Below are positions 1-9,918 of a stretch of 64,000 bases of DNA, one piece after another (position 1 is the stretch's first letter; every line of letters begins with the position of its first letter). The notes below the pieces were generated by a model, which had not been told where the DNA came from, searched no databases, and was given only the letters and a program-made list of their open reading frames with translations. Source of the DNA: Arcobacter aquimarinus (GTDB taxonomy: Bacteria > Campylobacterota > Campylobacteria > Campylobacterales > Arcobacteraceae); the NCBI RefSeq assembly GCF_013177635.1, contig NZ_CP030944.1, positions 1,674,001 to 1,738,000 on the forward strand, written 5' to 3'. The position numbers were made by a program, and so were the translations under genes.

Positions 1-1330
1 GCCAAACTGGATTATTTACTTTTCCTCCTGAAGCTATTGTATCCACAACTAAAGAACCTGAATCAGATGATGTCACAAAAAATGTAACAACTAAAATAAT
101 TGCAATAATTGATACAAAACTTGAAAAAGGAAAATGTTCTAAAAATTTAAAAAGTGCTGTTGAAACATCAGCTGAAACAGCAGTTGATAAAATGGTAAAA
201 CCTTCATTCATAATAGAATATAAAGCACTATTTCCAAATATAGTCATCCAAATAAAAGTAAAACCAACAGGTACAAATAAAACTCCAATAACAAATTCTC
301 TAATTGTTCTTCCTCTTGAAACTCTTGCTATAAACATTCCAACAAATGGAGCCCAAGCTATCCACCAAGCCCAATAAAATAGAGTCCAAGAACTCATCCA
401 TGAAGAAGTTGTATCATACGAGTATTGATTAAAAGTCATAAATACAATATTTGATAAATATGAACCAATATTTTGTATCAAAGTATTTAGTAAAAAAAAT
501 GTAGGTCCTGCTAAAAATATAAATAAAAGTAAAAAGCCTGCTAAATAAAGATTTAATTCAGATAATCTTTTAATACCTCCATCTAAACCTAAAATAACTG
601 AAATAGTTGCAATTGCTGTAATTAATGCAATTAAAATAATTTGAGTAGTAATTCCAACAGGTATTTCAAAAAGATAGTTTAATCCTGAATTTATTTGCAA
701 TACTCCAAATCCCAAAGAAGTAGCAACTCCAAAAACTGTTCCTAAAACTGCTATTGTATCAACACTATGCCCTATTTTTCCATAGATTTTATCTCCAATT
801 AAAGGATATAAAGCTGACCTAATAGATAAAGGTAATCCATGTCTAAAAGAAAAATATGCTAAAACCAATCCAACTATTGCATAAATTGCCCATGCGTGTA
901 ATCCCCAGTGAAAAAACAAAATATTCATTGCCATTTTTGCTGAATCAATACTTTGAGCTGTTCCAACAGGAGGAGAAACATAGTGCATTACAGGTTCTGC
1001 CACACTCCAAAACATAAGTCCTATTCCCATTCCAGCTGAAAAAAGCATAGCAAACCATGAAAGATTACTATAGGTAGGTTTTGATTGATCTGGTCCTAAT
1101 CTAAATTTTCCAAAAGGAGAAACAGCTAAAAAAAGTGCAAATAAAGTAAAAATACCTACACCTAACATATAAAACCAACCAAATTTATCTGCAACAAAAT
1201 TCCTAACATTTGTAAAAACTTCATTTGCAATTTGAGGCTCTAAAATAGTAAAACTTACTAATGCTATTATAAAAATAACAGAAGGTATAAATACTGGTTT
1301 TAAAATTGTGATTTTAAAATTATTTTCCAT
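1..1330 (-). CDS. BCCT-family betaine/choline-type transporter (3' part outside window)
   Basis: Inner-membrane uptake carrier for quaternary ammonium compatible solutes, probably Na+-coupled. About 443 codons are visible from an ATG at 1330; the C-terminus runs off the left edge. The glycine-rich TM3 motif GMGIG (residues ~100-104) followed by MFWSVAEP, and the signature WWIAWAPFVGMFIAR (~330), identify the family; GMGIG resembles Na+/betaine symporters. A ribosome-binding site AAGGAAAAAG precedes the ATG. The first 11 bases overlap the end of the upstream MFS gene, so the two are probably translationally coupled. The substrate (betaine, choline, carnitine, ectoine) cannot be told from sequence. 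Confidence 0.9.
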   Translation of the reverse strand, partial: MENNFKITILKPVFIPSVIFIIALVSFTILEPQIANEVFTNVRNFVADKFGWFYMLGVGIFTLFALFLAVSPFGKFRLGPDQSKPTYSNLSWFAMLFSAGMGIGLMFWSVAEPVMHYVSPPVGTAQSIDSAKMAMNILFFHWGLHAWAIYAIVGLVLAYFSFRHGLPLSIRSALYPLIGDKIYGKIGHSVDTIAVLGTVFGVATSLGFGVLQINSGLNYLFEIPVGITTQIILIALITAIATISVILGLDGGIKRLSELNLYLAGFLLLFIFLAGPTFFLLNTLIQNIGSYLSNIVFMTFNQYSYDTTSSWMSSWTLFYWAWWIAWAPFVGMFIARVSRGRTIREFVIGVLFVPVGFTFIWMTIFGNSALYSIMNEGFTILSTAVSADVSTALFKFLEHFPFSSFVSIIAIILVVTFFVTSSDSGSLVVDTIASGGKVNNPVW

Positions 1331-2600
1331 CTTTTTCCTTTTCATTTTCATTTTCTAAATCTTGTCTTGGGTCTAACTCCACAACTACACTTCCTGAAGC
1401 TACTGGAATATTTACAAAAATACTCATATCATCATCTGCCACTCGTTTTTTTGATAAAGAGTAAAATCCTAAAAATAATCCTAAAATAGCAAAAATTAAA
1501 AAGATAAATTCTAAATAATAAAAAAGTCCTATACCTAAAATAATAGGAGCAATAAAAGAACCTAAGCCATAAGCAAAAAGTAATGTCCTACTTATCTCAA
1601 CTATATCTTTGTTTTCATCTACCACATCATTTGCTCTTGCAAGAGATAAAGGATAAATACTAAAAATAGAGAAACCAAGAAAAATTCCTAAAAAATAAAT
1701 ATAGTTATCCAATAAGTGTGAAGACAAAAAAAGTAAAGATATAAAAAAGATATAAAAACCACTATAAGCTATGATTTTTCTTCTCCCATATTTATCAGAC
1801 AAAAGTCCAATTGGCCATTGTGAAATCAATCCTCCAATTATCGAACAAGCCATAAAAAGAGATACTACTTCAATAGATGAATATTTTTGCATTAAATAAA
1901 TAGGTACCATTGTAAAAAAACCACCAACAAAAAATCCACCAATAAAACTTCCGGTAAGTGCTAGAGGAACTACACTATAGAGTTTTGGAAAACTATATTT
2001 CTCAAAAGGTTTTAAAATTGGTTCTTTTATTTTTGTCATAGAGATAAAAAGAACTGAAAAAAGAATCAAAACTGAACCTAATATAAAAATTATATAAGTT
2101 GTATCACCTTTGATATTTAAAAAAACTTGTCCAAGTGCAGTAGCTAGATAAAAAATAATTGTATAAATAGCAAGTATTTTTCCTCTGTGAGTATGGCTAG
2201 ATTTTTCGTTTAACCAACTTTCGATGATTATTAAAAGTGCATAAAAAGCAAAACCAGAGACAAAACGTAAAAATGCCCATAGATATTCATTAAAAAAGAG
2301 AGATTGAATCAAAAAAGAGATAACCATCAAAGAAGCAAAAGTTGCAAAACTTCTAATATGTCCGACGGAGGATATTATTTTTTGACTAAATATTGAGGAG
2401 CCAATGGCGCCTAAAAAAAATGAAGCATTTATCAAACCGATAACTGCATCATTTAAACCTAATTCCTTTAGATAAACTCCCACAAAAGTAAGTATCATCC
2501 CATATCCAATAGCCAAAAAAGCTATTGCAAAAAACAAAGATGAAACAGGACTTAATGAAAATTTATCTATATACGAGTTTGTGTTTATATTTTCATTCAT
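1320..2600 (-). CDS. MFS transporter, YcaD-like
   Basis: Major facilitator of 426 aa with about 12 hydrophobic segments. A motif-A-like loop, WPIGLLSDKYGRRK, lies near residue 265, between the sixth to ninth helices, and the repeated GGFFVGGFF helix precedes it. The overall pattern resembles the YcaD/Bcr-like group. The last ~30 residues are a charged cytoplasmic tail ending in an acidic/lysine run. The gene overlaps the downstream BCCT gene by 11 bases, suggesting a two-gene transport operon. The substrate is unknown. Confidence 0.85.
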   Translation of the reverse strand: MNENINTNSYIDKFSLSPVSSLFFAIAFLAIGYGMILTFVGVYLKELGLNDAVIGLINASFFLGAIGSSIFSQKIISSVGHIRSFATFASLMVISFLIQSLFFNEYLWAFLRFVSGFAFYALLIIIESWLNEKSSHTHRGKILAIYTIIFYLATALGQVFLNIKGDTTYIIFILGSVLILFSVLFISMTKIKEPILKPFEKYSFPKLYSVVPLALTGSFIGGFFVGGFFTMVPIYLMQKYSSIEVVSLFMACSIIGGLISQWPIGLLSDKYGRRKIIAYSGFYIFFISLLFLSSHLLDNYIYFLGIFLGFSIFSIYPLSLARANDVVDENKDIVEISRTLLFAYGLGSFIAPIILGIGLFYYLEFIFLIFAILGLFLGFYSLSKKRVADDDMSIFVNIPVASGSVVVELDPRQDLENENEKEKDGK

Positions 2601-2660
2601 CTTTTCAAAGTAACATATCTATTCTTAATTTTATCTTTAGATTAAAAAAAGGTAACCACT

Positions 2661-3293
2661 TTAGAATGATTTTAAACTTGGAAAATTTTTTCTTAAATTT
2701 TCCATAAATTCTTCACTTGGGTCTTGTTTTACAGTTCTATAATTATTGTCTTTTTCCAAAAACAAAGGATGATTTTCAAAATTTCTATATTCATAATGAC
2801 CAATTAAATACTCTATAGTTTTATATTTATTTTTTAAATACTCTACAAGTTTTATATTTGCTTCTAATTGTTCATTTGTTAAAGATTTTTTATTTCCACC
2901 GATATTTTCTATTCCAATACTTGAAAGATTTAGACCTATTACGTGTCTTGCCATAAAAGTTTCATTCATCAAAGAGTAAATAGTTCCGTCATAATCTACT
3001 AAAAAATGTGCTGAAACATTTACATTTCCTGCTTTTAATATATAACTTCTCTCTTTTGATAAAATTTCTGGATTTAACTTATCAAAAGAGTCTTTCAAAT
3101 TATCTATTCCTGTGTGATGAATCACTATTATTTTAGGAATAATTTCAATATTTTCAACTTCTAAATCGTAAGATTTTTTTATATATTGTTTTGTTAATTC
3201 AACTCTATTTTCACTAAACATTATAGGCATTTGCTTGATTTGTATAGCATTTAAAGTTATTAAAAAACTTGTTATTATTAGTATTATTTTCAT
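2661..3293 (-). CDS. exported N-acetylmuramoyl-L-alanine amidase (Amidase_2/PGRP fold)
   Basis: Predicted zinc amidase that cleaves the MurNAc-L-Ala bond in peptidoglycan. It has a hydrophobic signal peptide at residues 1-17. Conserved features are the IVIHHTG motif (His59/His60), SAHFLVDYDGTIY, a distal GHYEY histidine and KQDPS near the C-terminus, which fit the three zinc ligands. At 210 aa it has little beyond the catalytic domain. There is no Shine-Dalgarno sequence; the ATG lies 7 bases after an extended -10 (see regulatory entry). Monocistronic or upstream of the MFS gene with a 60-base gap. Confidence 0.88.
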   Translation of the reverse strand: MKIILIITSFLITLNAIQIKQMPIMFSENRVELTKQYIKKSYDLEVENIEIIPKIIVIHHTGIDNLKDSFDKLNPEILSKERSYILKAGNVNVSAHFLVDYDGTIYSLMNETFMARHVIGLNLSSIGIENIGGNKKSLTNEQLEANIKLVEYLKNKYKTIEYLIGHYEYRNFENHPLFLEKDNNYRTVKQDPSEEFMENLRKNFPSLKSF

Positions 3294-3309
3294 AAAGGGG
3301 ATTGTATCA
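3294..3309 (-). promoter_or_regulatory. extended -10 promoter, possible leaderless start
   Basis: On the minus strand TGATACAAT (3309-3301) matches an extended -10 (TGn plus TACAAT). Only seven bases, CCCCTTT, separate it from the amidase ATG at 3293, and no purine-rich ribosome site is present. Transcription would begin at about the A of the start codon. Confidence 0.45.
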
Positions 3310-3372
3310 AAAAATTCATTTGTAAATTAAATAAAGAAGATAATATAATTTAAAACCAATAAAAGGAAATAA

Positions 3373-3663
3373 ATGGAAAATATTAAAGATAAATTAAAAG
3401 ATTTAATTGAAAATGTTATGATGCCTGAAGTTGAAGAATACTTAGAAGATTTATACAAACTTTTAGAAACAGACTCTCAAACGCAAGATGACAAAGAAGC
3501 TATGGAAGAAATGGAATCTTTTTTAGTTGAACTTCAAAATGTTCTAGCTGTTATTGAAGAAAACAAAACTAATGATGAAGAGTATCAAAGAATTTATGAT
3601 TATATTATGCAAAACATCCAAGAACACGAAAATGAACATGAAAATATTGGTCATAATGATTAA
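3373..3663 (+). CDS. small acidic protein of unknown function
   Basis: I do not recognise this 96-aa protein. It is strongly acidic, predicted mostly helical, and ends in a histidine/glutamate-rich stretch (QEHENEHENIGHND) that could bind metal. No signal peptide or membrane segment is visible. A TATAAT box lies about 35 bases upstream and AAAAGGAAATAA precedes the ATG, so expression is well supported. It is followed after 33 bases by another small cytoplasmic gene with its own -10. Confidence 0.75.
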   Translation: MENIKDKLKDLIENVMMPEVEEYLEDLYKLLETDSQTQDDKEAMEEMESFLVELQNVLAVIEENKTNDEEYQRIYDYIMQNIQEHENEHENIGHND

Positions 3664-3696
3664 TTAATCTGATATAATTGCGTCAAAGGATTTAAT

Positions 3697-4032
3697 ATGA
3701 AAAAAACGTTCCAACTAAATGTATCAAACAAAAATAGAGATAGACAAGTTGACTCTATAAAAAATGAAGTAAGAAAATATATCAAAAGAGAAAAAAGCAA
3801 AAGACCTCCTGAAGGTTTTAATTTTTGGGCATTTGATTGTAAATTTGGGAAAACAGCAAATGAAGCTAGTGAGATAAAATTTGTTGATGTAACAAAATTT
3901 ATCGATTTTGCAGCAAGTGAAAATTATGATAGTTTTTATTTAGAACTTATTGCTAGAGCTGATATTAAAAAAGTAAAAGAAAAAAATAATTCTAATGAAG
4001 AGCAAAATGACGAAGAGATAGAAGAAAACTAA
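3697..4032 (+). CDS. DUF6172-like conserved protein
   Basis: Cytoplasmic 111-aa protein. The basic N-terminal half (VDSIKNEVRKYIKREKSKR) followed by PPEGFNFWAFDCKFG matches my memory of the DUF6172 family, whose function is unknown. The tail is acidic. An extended -10 (TGATATAAT) and AAAGGA ribosome site precede the ATG. No functional link to neighbours can be claimed. Confidence 0.75.
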   Translation: MKKTFQLNVSNKNRDRQVDSIKNEVRKYIKREKSKRPPEGFNFWAFDCKFGKTANEASEIKFVDVTKFIDFAASENYDSFYLELIARADIKKVKEKNNSNEEQNDEEIEEN

Positions 4033-4166
4033 TTTTCTATCTTTTAAACCAAAACAAATACTATCTAAAATAAAATCAAAACCTAAATATTATAAAATAG
4101 CAATTTTTGGATTGTTAAAATTTATTAATTAGGTTATTGTTTTAAAAATAAAAATTGGAGAAAAAG

Positions 4167-5429
4167 ATGAGTTATATAACAAGTGCGAATTTAAAAGAAG
4201 CAGATAATGAAGTATTTTCAATAATTGAAAAAGAATTAGAAAGACAAACAAACCATTTAGAAATGATTGCTAGTGAAAACTTCACTAGTCCTGCTGTTAT
4301 GCAAGCTATGGGTTCTGTTTTTACTAACAAATATGCTGAGGGTTATCCTTACAAAAGATATTATGGTGGTTGTGAGCAAGCTGATGCTGTTGAGCAATTA
4401 GCTATTGACAGAGCTTGTAAAATCTTTGGTTGTACTTATGCTAATGTTCAACCTCATTCAGGTTCTCAAGCTAATGGTGCTGTTTATGCTGCGTTATTAA
4501 GTGCTGGTGATAAAATCTTAGGTATGGATTTATCTCATGGTGGACATTTAACTCATGGTTCTAAACCATCATTTTCTGGTAAAAACTATTCTGCATTTTA
4601 TTATGGTGTTGAATTAGATGGAAGAATCAATTATGATAAAGTTTTAGAAATTGCAAAAATAGCTCAACCAAAAATCATTGTTTGTGGAGCAAGTGCTTAT
4701 GCTAGAGAGATTGATTTTTCTAAATTTAGAGAAATAGCTGATGCTGTTGGTGCTATTTTATTTGCTGATATTGCTCACATTGCAGGACTTGTTGCTGCTG
4801 GTGAACACATGTCACCATTTCCATATGCTGATGTTGTTACAACTACTACTCACAAGACTTTAAGAGGTCCAAGAGGTGGTATGATTATGACAAATGATGA
4901 AGAGATTGCTAAGAAAATCAATTCAGCTATTTTCCCAGGATTACAAGGTGGACCACTTGTTCATGTAATTGCTGCAAAAGCTGTTGCATTTAAAGAGATA
5001 TTAGCTCCAGAATGGAAAGATTATGCAAAACAAGTAAAAGCAAATGCAAAAGTATTAGCAGAAGTATTAATGAAAAGAGGATATGACATCGTTTCAAATG
5101 GAACAGATAATCACTTAGTATTAGTAAGCTTTTTAAATAAACCATTTTCAGGAAAAGATGCAGATGCAGCTTTAGGAAATGCTGGAATTACTGTAAATAA
5201 AAACACAGTACCAGGAGAAACAAGAAGTCCATTTGTAACATCAGGGATTAGAATAGGATCTCCAGCATTAACAGCTAGAGGGATGAAAGAAAAAGAGTTT
5301 GAGATTATTGCAAACAAAATTTGTGATGTATTAGATAACATTGAAGATTCAGCATTACATGCTAAAATCAACAAAGAATTAGAAGAATTAGCTTCTAATT
5401 TTGTGATTTACAATCAATCGACTTTTTAG
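4167..5429 (+). CDS. glyA: serine hydroxymethyltransferase, copy 1
   Basis: PLP enzyme interconverting serine plus tetrahydrofolate with glycine plus 5,10-methylene-THF; the main cytoplasmic one-carbon source. It is 420 aa, normal for the family. The PLP lysine is Lys230 in [16 protein letters not shown], and [13 protein letters not shown] and QPHSGSQAN are conserved. The ATG at 4167 is chosen over a TTG 12 bases upstream because GGAG sits 7 bases before it. An ada-like and a glycosylase gene follow at 22 and 3 bases, probably in one operon. A second, diverged glyA lies at 7487-8722. Synonymous codons shift from T-ending to A-ending along the gene. Confidence 0.97.
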   Translation: MSYITSANLKEADNEVFSIIEKELERQTNHLEMIASENFTSPAVMQAMGSVFTNKYAEGYPYKRYYGGCEQADAVEQLAIDRACKIFGCTYANVQPHSGSQANGAVYAALLSAGDKILGMDLSHGGHLTHGSKPSFSGKNYSAFYYGVELDGRINYDKVLEIAKIAQPKIIVCGASAYAREIDFSKFREIADAVGAILFADIAHIAGLVAAGEHMSPFPYADVVTTTTHKTLRGPRGGMIMTNDEEIAKKINSAIFPGLQGGPLVHVIAAKAVAFKEILAPEWKDYAKQVKANAKVLAEVLMKRGYDIVSNGTDNHLVLVSFLNKPFSGKDADAALGNAGITVNKNTVPGETRSPFVTSGIRIGSPALTARGMKEKEFEIIANKICDVLDNIEDSALHAKINKELEELASNFVIYNQSTF

Positions 5430-5451
5430 GGTTTTATAATTTGGAGTATTA

Positions 5452-6279
5452 ATGCCTACTTTAGATACTACTTATAAACAAATAGAAAAAGCCATAAAAT
5501 ATATAGATGAAAACTTCAAACAACACCCTAGTGTTGAAGAAGTTGCCAAAAATATAGGTATGAGCAAATTTCATTTTATAAGAGTATTCAAAGAGTATGT
5601 GGGTGTTACTCCAAAACAATTTTTACATTGTGTAACGCTAAATTATGCAAAAGAGCATATAAAAGAGTCCAAATCCATACTAGATAGTAGTTTGGATATT
5701 GGACTATCTAGTACAAGTAGACTTCATGAACTTTTTGTAAACTTGATTGGAGTTACTCCAAAAGAATGGAAAGAAAAAGGGAAAGACGTACAAATCACTT
5801 ATGGTTTTGGAGAAACTCCTTTTGGTGAAGCTTTGATTGGATTTACTGATAAAGGGATTTGCTATTTAGGTTTTATTGATGAAAATAAAACTGAAATTTT
5901 TAATCGTTTCAATGAACTTTGGGAAAATGCAAATTTAGTTCACGATGAAACTGCTGCAAATGAATACTTAGAAAATATCTTCATAAAAAATAAAAAATAT
6001 AACCTTTTTGTAAAAGGAACAAACCTTCAAATAAATGTTTGGAAAGCCCTACTAAATCTACCAAATGGAATAGTTGCAACATATCAAGATATTGCAAACT
6101 ATCTAGATAAACCAAAAGCGGTAAGAGCAATTGCAAGTGCTATTGGGAGAAATCATATTGGTTATTTAATTCCTTGTCATAGAGTTATTGCTAAAAGCGG
6201 AGCTATGAGTGGATATAGATGGGGAATTGAACGAAAAAAAATTTTAATTGCTTATGAATCTGTAAAAGAAAATAGTTAA
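5452..6279 (+). CDS. Ada-like AraC regulator/O6-methylguanine-DNA methyltransferase
   Basis: Fusion of an AraC-type helix-turn-helix domain (residues ~8-107) to an O6-alkylguanine-DNA alkyltransferase domain (~110-268). The acceptor cysteine is Cys242 in the PCHRV motif, preceded by the conserved AIGRNHIGYLI helix. It repairs O6-methylguanine by irreversible transfer and may switch on repair genes. The N-terminal phosphotriester-sensing zinc domain of E. coli Ada is absent, so activation, if any, must be triggered by the C-terminal cysteine. The glycosylase gene three bases downstream suits an alkylation-repair pair. Confidence 0.92.
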   Translation: MPTLDTTYKQIEKAIKYIDENFKQHPSVEEVAKNIGMSKFHFIRVFKEYVGVTPKQFLHCVTLNYAKEHIKESKSILDSSLDIGLSSTSRLHELFVNLIGVTPKEWKEKGKDVQITYGFGETPFGEALIGFTDKGICYLGFIDENKTEIFNRFNELWENANLVHDETAANEYLENIFIKNKKYNLFVKGTNLQINVWKALLNLPNGIVATYQDIANYLDKPKAVRAIASAIGRNHIGYLIPCHRVIAKSGAMSGYRWGIERKKILIAYESVKENS

Positions 6280-6282
6280 GAC

Positions 6283-6993
6283 ATGAATAAAGTTTTTAGT
6301 ATTTATCAAAAACTTTATGATACTTATGGTCCCCAAGGTTGGTGGCCTTTTATAAATTATAAAGGAAAAAATGATTTAAAAGAGGGAAATAACGATGGTT
6401 ATCATATTTTAGATTATAGTTTTCCAAGAGATGAAGATGAGATATTTGAAGTTTGTTTAGGTTCGATTTTAACACAAAATACAACATTTACTTCTGTTGT
6501 AAAATCACTAAATAATTTAAACAATATTAACTCTTTAAACTATAAAAAAATCAAAGAATTACCTCTTGAAGAGTTAAGATTACTTATCAAACCATCTGGG
6601 TATCATAACCAAAAATCAAATTATATTTTAGAATTTATCAATTTTTTTGAATCCCTAAAAGGTAAAATTCCAACACGAGAAGAACTTTTAGCTATAAAAG
6701 GAATTGGTCCTGAAACTGCTGATTCTATACTTTTATATGCATATAACCAAGCTCAATTCAAAGTAGATGCTTATACTAAACGTCTATTGGTTCATAATAA
6801 ACTTCTTCCTGAGAATGTGAAATACCATGATATAAAATATTTTATGGAAAGTGAACTAAAAAAAGAAATCTTTGATGAAAAAGAATTAGTGATTGTTTAT
6901 CAAGAATATCATGCTTTAATAGTAAATCATTCAAAACTTTTTTATTCAAAACAACCATTTGGAAATGGCTGTTTTTTGAATACTATTTTATAA
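6283..6993 (+). CDS. HhH-GPD DNA glycosylase, MagIII-like (3-methyladenine)
   Basis: Endonuclease III-superfamily glycosylase of 236 aa. ILTQNT (~65-70), the helix-hairpin-helix IKGIGPETADSILLYA (~143-158) and the catalytic aspartate in KVDAYTKR are visible. The lysine that gives endonuclease III lyase activity is replaced by glutamate (IGPETAD), and the C-terminal four-cysteine Fe-S loop is missing. Both traits match Helicobacter MagIII, a monofunctional 3-methyladenine glycosylase. Location beside the Ada-like gene supports alkylation repair. Confidence 0.85.
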   Translation: MNKVFSIYQKLYDTYGPQGWWPFINYKGKNDLKEGNNDGYHILDYSFPRDEDEIFEVCLGSILTQNTTFTSVVKSLNNLNNINSLNYKKIKELPLEELRLLIKPSGYHNQKSNYILEFINFFESLKGKIPTREELLAIKGIGPETADSILLYAYNQAQFKVDAYTKRLLVHNKLLPENVKYHDIKYFMESELKKEIFDEKELVIVYQEYHALIVNHSKLFYSKQPFGNGCFLNTIL

Positions 6994-7000
6994 ATAATAA

Positions 7001-7474
7001 CTACTTATAATATCTACCTACACATTCTAAAATATCTATTTTTATAACAGCTGTTCCATTTATCATTTTAGAAGGTAACTCTTTATCTACTAAGTGAGGT
7101 GTGAATTTTGCAACAATAGAAGATAAAGCCATCTTTTTTTCATCAAAATCACTGACTAAAGAGGCTTTTCCTTCTACAATAATACTATTAAATTCTGTAT
7201 TTACATCACAAGGATTTTCAACACCTTCATAAAGAAGAGAAAGCATTTCATCTACTTCAAAACATACATTTGAATTGAATTTAATATTATCTATTTTTTT
7301 TCCTTTTGGTAATCCATGCATATATATTTTATTATCAACATAAACAAAATGCATAGGCAAAACATAGGGAAAACCGTTAGAAGAAAAGGTACCTAATCTT
7401 CCAACTTCTGCTCTTTTAAATAAATCATCTATTTGTTCTTTTGTCAAAAGATGTGTTTTTGTTCTATGTCTCAT
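7001..7474 (-). CDS. pyridoxamine 5'-phosphate oxidase-family flavin-binding protein
   Basis: A 157-aa split-barrel protein: VGRLGTFSSNGFPYVLPMHFVYVDNKIYMHG followed by KIDNIKFNSNVCFEVDE is typical of the NimA-like/PNPOx-type FMN-binding family. The exact reaction is unknown; members bind FMN, haem or F420. It is last in a probable operon MOSC-argD-glyA2-this gene, 12 bases after glyA2, and ends 7 bases from the convergent glycosylase gene. Confidence 0.85.
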   Translation of the reverse strand: MRHRTKTHLLTKEQIDDLFKRAEVGRLGTFSSNGFPYVLPMHFVYVDNKIYMHGLPKGKKIDNIKFNSNVCFEVDEMLSLLYEGVENPCDVNTEFNSIIVEGKASLVSDFDEKKMALSSIVAKFTPHLVDKELPSKMINGTAVIKIDILECVGRYYK

Positions 7475-7486
7475 AATAATCTTCTT

Positions 7487-8722
7487 TTAAATATAAATAG
7501 GAAATTGTTTAGATAAGAACTCTAAATCTTTTTTTATTTGTAGGTGTTTTTCTTTATTTTCTATATCATCTAAAACATCACAAATTTTATTTGCTATAAA
7601 TTCAAACTCTTTTTCTTTCATACCTCTTGTTGTAAGAGCTGGACTTCCTATTCTAATACCTGAAGTTATAAAAGGGCTTCTTTTTTCATTTGGTACGCTA
7701 TTTTTATTTATTGAAATTCCTGCATCATGTAAAGCAAACTGAGCATCTTTTCCACTAAAATCTTTATTTAGTAAAGAGACTAAAACTAGATGATTATCTG
7801 TTCCATTTGAGATTAACTCATATCCTCTTTTTATCAATACATCAGCAATTATTTTTGCATTTGCTTTTACTTGTTTCGCATACTCTTTCCACTCTTTTGA
7901 TAAGTTATATTTAAATCCAACTGCTTTTGCTGCAATAGTATTCATCAAAGGTCCACCTTGAGTTCCTGGGAAAATTGCACTATTGATTTTTGACATTAAC
8001 TCTTCATCATTACTTAAAATAACTCCACCTCTAGGTCCTGCTAAAGTTTTATGAGTTGTAGTTGTAACCACATGAGCATAAGGAAATGGATTCATATGTT
8101 CACCAGCCACAATAAGTCCAGCTATATGAGCCACATCAGCTAAAAAATAAGCCCCAACGATATCTGCAATTTCTCTAAATCTTCTAAAATCTATCTCTCT
8201 AGCATACGCAGAAGCTCCACAAACTATCATTTTTGGTTTGATTACTTTTGCAATTTCTAAAACTTTTTCATAATCAATATATCCATTTTCATCTAAACCA
8301 TAAAAGAAACTTTGATAGTTTTTCCCTGAAAAATTCACTTTTGAACCATGAGTTAAATGTCCACCATGAGATAAGTCCATTCCTAAAATAGTATCACCAT
8401 GATTTAACAATGCCATATAAACAGCTGCATTTGCTTGGCTTCCTGAATGTGGTTGAACATTTGCATATTTACATGAAAACAACTCACAAACTCGACTTAT
8501 AGCTAATTCTTCAACTCTATCGACATATTCACAACCACTATAATATCTCTTATTTGGATAACCTTCTGCATATTTATTTGTAAAAACCGTACCTAATGTT
8601 TCCATAACAGCTGGTATTGTAAAATTTTCACTAGCAATCATCTCTAAATATTCATTTTGTCTATTTAGCTCTTGTGTGGCTAAATTGTAAATTTCGTTAT
8701 CAAAATCTTTTAAACTATTCAT
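7487..8722 (-). CDS. serine hydroxymethyltransferase, copy 2
   Basis: Second SHMT paralogue, 411 aa, with PLP Lys225 in [14 protein letters not shown] and all core motifs intact ([42 protein letters not shown]). It is clearly diverged from the copy at 4167-5429, for example in its N-terminus and in residues 140-165, so it is not an assembly duplicate. Its start overlaps the argD stop by four bases (ATGA), giving translational coupling. Sitting in an aminotransferase operon, it may act on another beta-hydroxy amino acid or serve under other conditions; this is inference. Confidence 0.95.
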   Translation of the reverse strand: MNSLKDFDNEIYNLATQELNRQNEYLEMIASENFTIPAVMETLGTVFTNKYAEGYPNKRYYSGCEYVDRVEELAISRVCELFSCKYANVQPHSGSQANAAVYMALLNHGDTILGMDLSHGGHLTHGSKVNFSGKNYQSFFYGLDENGYIDYEKVLEIAKVIKPKMIVCGASAYAREIDFRRFREIADIVGAYFLADVAHIAGLIVAGEHMNPFPYAHVVTTTTHKTLAGPRGGVILSNDEELMSKINSAIFPGTQGGPLMNTIAAKAVGFKYNLSKEWKEYAKQVKANAKIIADVLIKRGYELISNGTDNHLVLVSLLNKDFSGKDAQFALHDAGISINKNSVPNEKRSPFITSGIRIGSPALTTRGMKEKEFEFIANKICDVLDDIENKEKHLQIKKDLEFLSKQFPIYI

Positions 8723-9909
8723 TTTCTTTTTTCCTCTTTTAAAATTTCTATTAATGAACTCTCAAATCTTTCAAAACCTTGCTTTATCTCCTTTTTTGAA
8801 ATATTTAAAGCAGGTAAAAATCTAATTATATTTTTTCCTGATTTTAAAACTAAAACACCTTTTTTTAGTGATTTTTTTACTATTTCATCAAGTTTATTTT
8901 CATCATTTAAAACAAGCCCTTGCATAAATCCCCAACCATTTTTTTGTAAAAATAAAGATGGATATTTATCTACAAAATAGTGTAAATAGTTATTGAAATA
9001 TTTTATATTTACACCCAATTTCCCACTATTTAAATACTCTTCTAAAATATTTAAAACTTTAGTGCAAACTGTTGTTGACATATGATTTCCACCAAAAGTA
9101 GAACCATGGTCACCAGCTTTAAAAATATTTTTTAAACTACTCATCATTACACCTATTGGAATACCCGTTGCTAAGCCTTTTGCTAAAGTTATTATGTCAG
9201 GTTTGATTCCAAAATATTGGGAAATCAAAAAGTTACCACTTCTATAAACTCCTGTTTGAACCTCATCAATTATCAAAAGCAATTTTTTACTTTTTAAGAT
9301 TGTTTCTAACTCTTTTATTTTGTGAAAATCTTGCATAAAGATTCCACCCTCACCTTGAATTAACTCAAGCATCACAGCAACTGTACTTTCATCTATTAGT
9401 GTTATTGCTTCATTTATATCTTTTGCATAAACAAACCCATCTGGATATGGACCAAAAAATTTATGTTTATCTTCTTGGGCTGTTGCTTTTAAAGTAGCAA
9501 TTGTTCGCCCATGAAAAGAGTTTTTTATAGTAATAATTTTATATTTTGGTTTAGCAAATTCTGTATTTCCATATTTTCTAGCTAGTTTAATAGCACTTTC
9601 ATTTGCTTCTGCTCCACTATTACAAAAAAAACATTGCATATCAAGATTGCTTAATTCAACTATTTTTTTTGCACATTTTTCTTGTGATTTTATTCTATAA
9701 ATATTTGAAGTATGTAAAATATTTTTTGCTTGTTCTTTTATAGTTTTTACAACTTCTTTATTTGCATATCCTAAACTATTTACACCAATTCCTGATGTAA
9801 AATCTACATAATCTTTTCCTTTTTCATCATATAAAATAGATTTCTTTCCTTTTACAAAACTTACATCTAATCTTTTGTATAAGGGTAATAAATATTCATC
9901 TTCTTTCAT
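8719..9909 (-). CDS. argD: acetylornithine aminotransferase-type class III transaminase
   Basis: PLP-dependent transaminase of 396 aa. In arginine synthesis ArgD converts N-acetylglutamate semialdehyde to N-acetylornithine. The PLP lysine is Lys244 in [14 protein letters not shown], with [13 protein letters not shown] (~213-225) and [18 protein letters not shown] (~94-111). The N-terminal sequence DVSFVKGK...[15 protein letters not shown] resembles campylobacterial ArgD. It lies 9 bases after the MOSC gene and overlaps glyA2. Other class III activities (succinylornithine, omega-amino acid) cannot be excluded. Confidence 0.88.
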   Translation of the reverse strand: MKEDEYLLPLYKRLDVSFVKGKKSILYDEKGKDYVDFTSGIGVNSLGYANKEVVKTIKEQAKNILHTSNIYRIKSQEKCAKKIVELSNLDMQCFFCNSGAEANESAIKLARKYGNTEFAKPKYKIITIKNSFHGRTIATLKATAQEDKHKFFGPYPDGFVYAKDINEAITLIDESTVAVMLELIQGEGGIFMQDFHKIKELETILKSKKLLLIIDEVQTGVYRSGNFLISQYFGIKPDIITLAKGLATGIPIGVMMSSLKNIFKAGDHGSTFGGNHMSTTVCTKVLNILEEYLNSGKLGVNIKYFNNYLHYFVDKYPSLFLQKNGWGFMQGLVLNDENKLDEIVKKSLKKGVLVLKSGKNIIRFLPALNISKKEIKQGFERFESSLIEILKEEKRK

Positions 9910-9918
9910 TTTTATTCC

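Noticed and set aside
192-377. Plus-strand frame of 61 codons
   Set aside because: It is the complement of the BCCT transporter, whose minus-strand frame is continuous with conserved signatures.
3114-3125. GTGAT-GA-ATCAC as another Crp-type site
   Set aside because: Spacing differs from TGTGA-N6-TCACA and it encodes the conserved IHHTG motif of the amidase.
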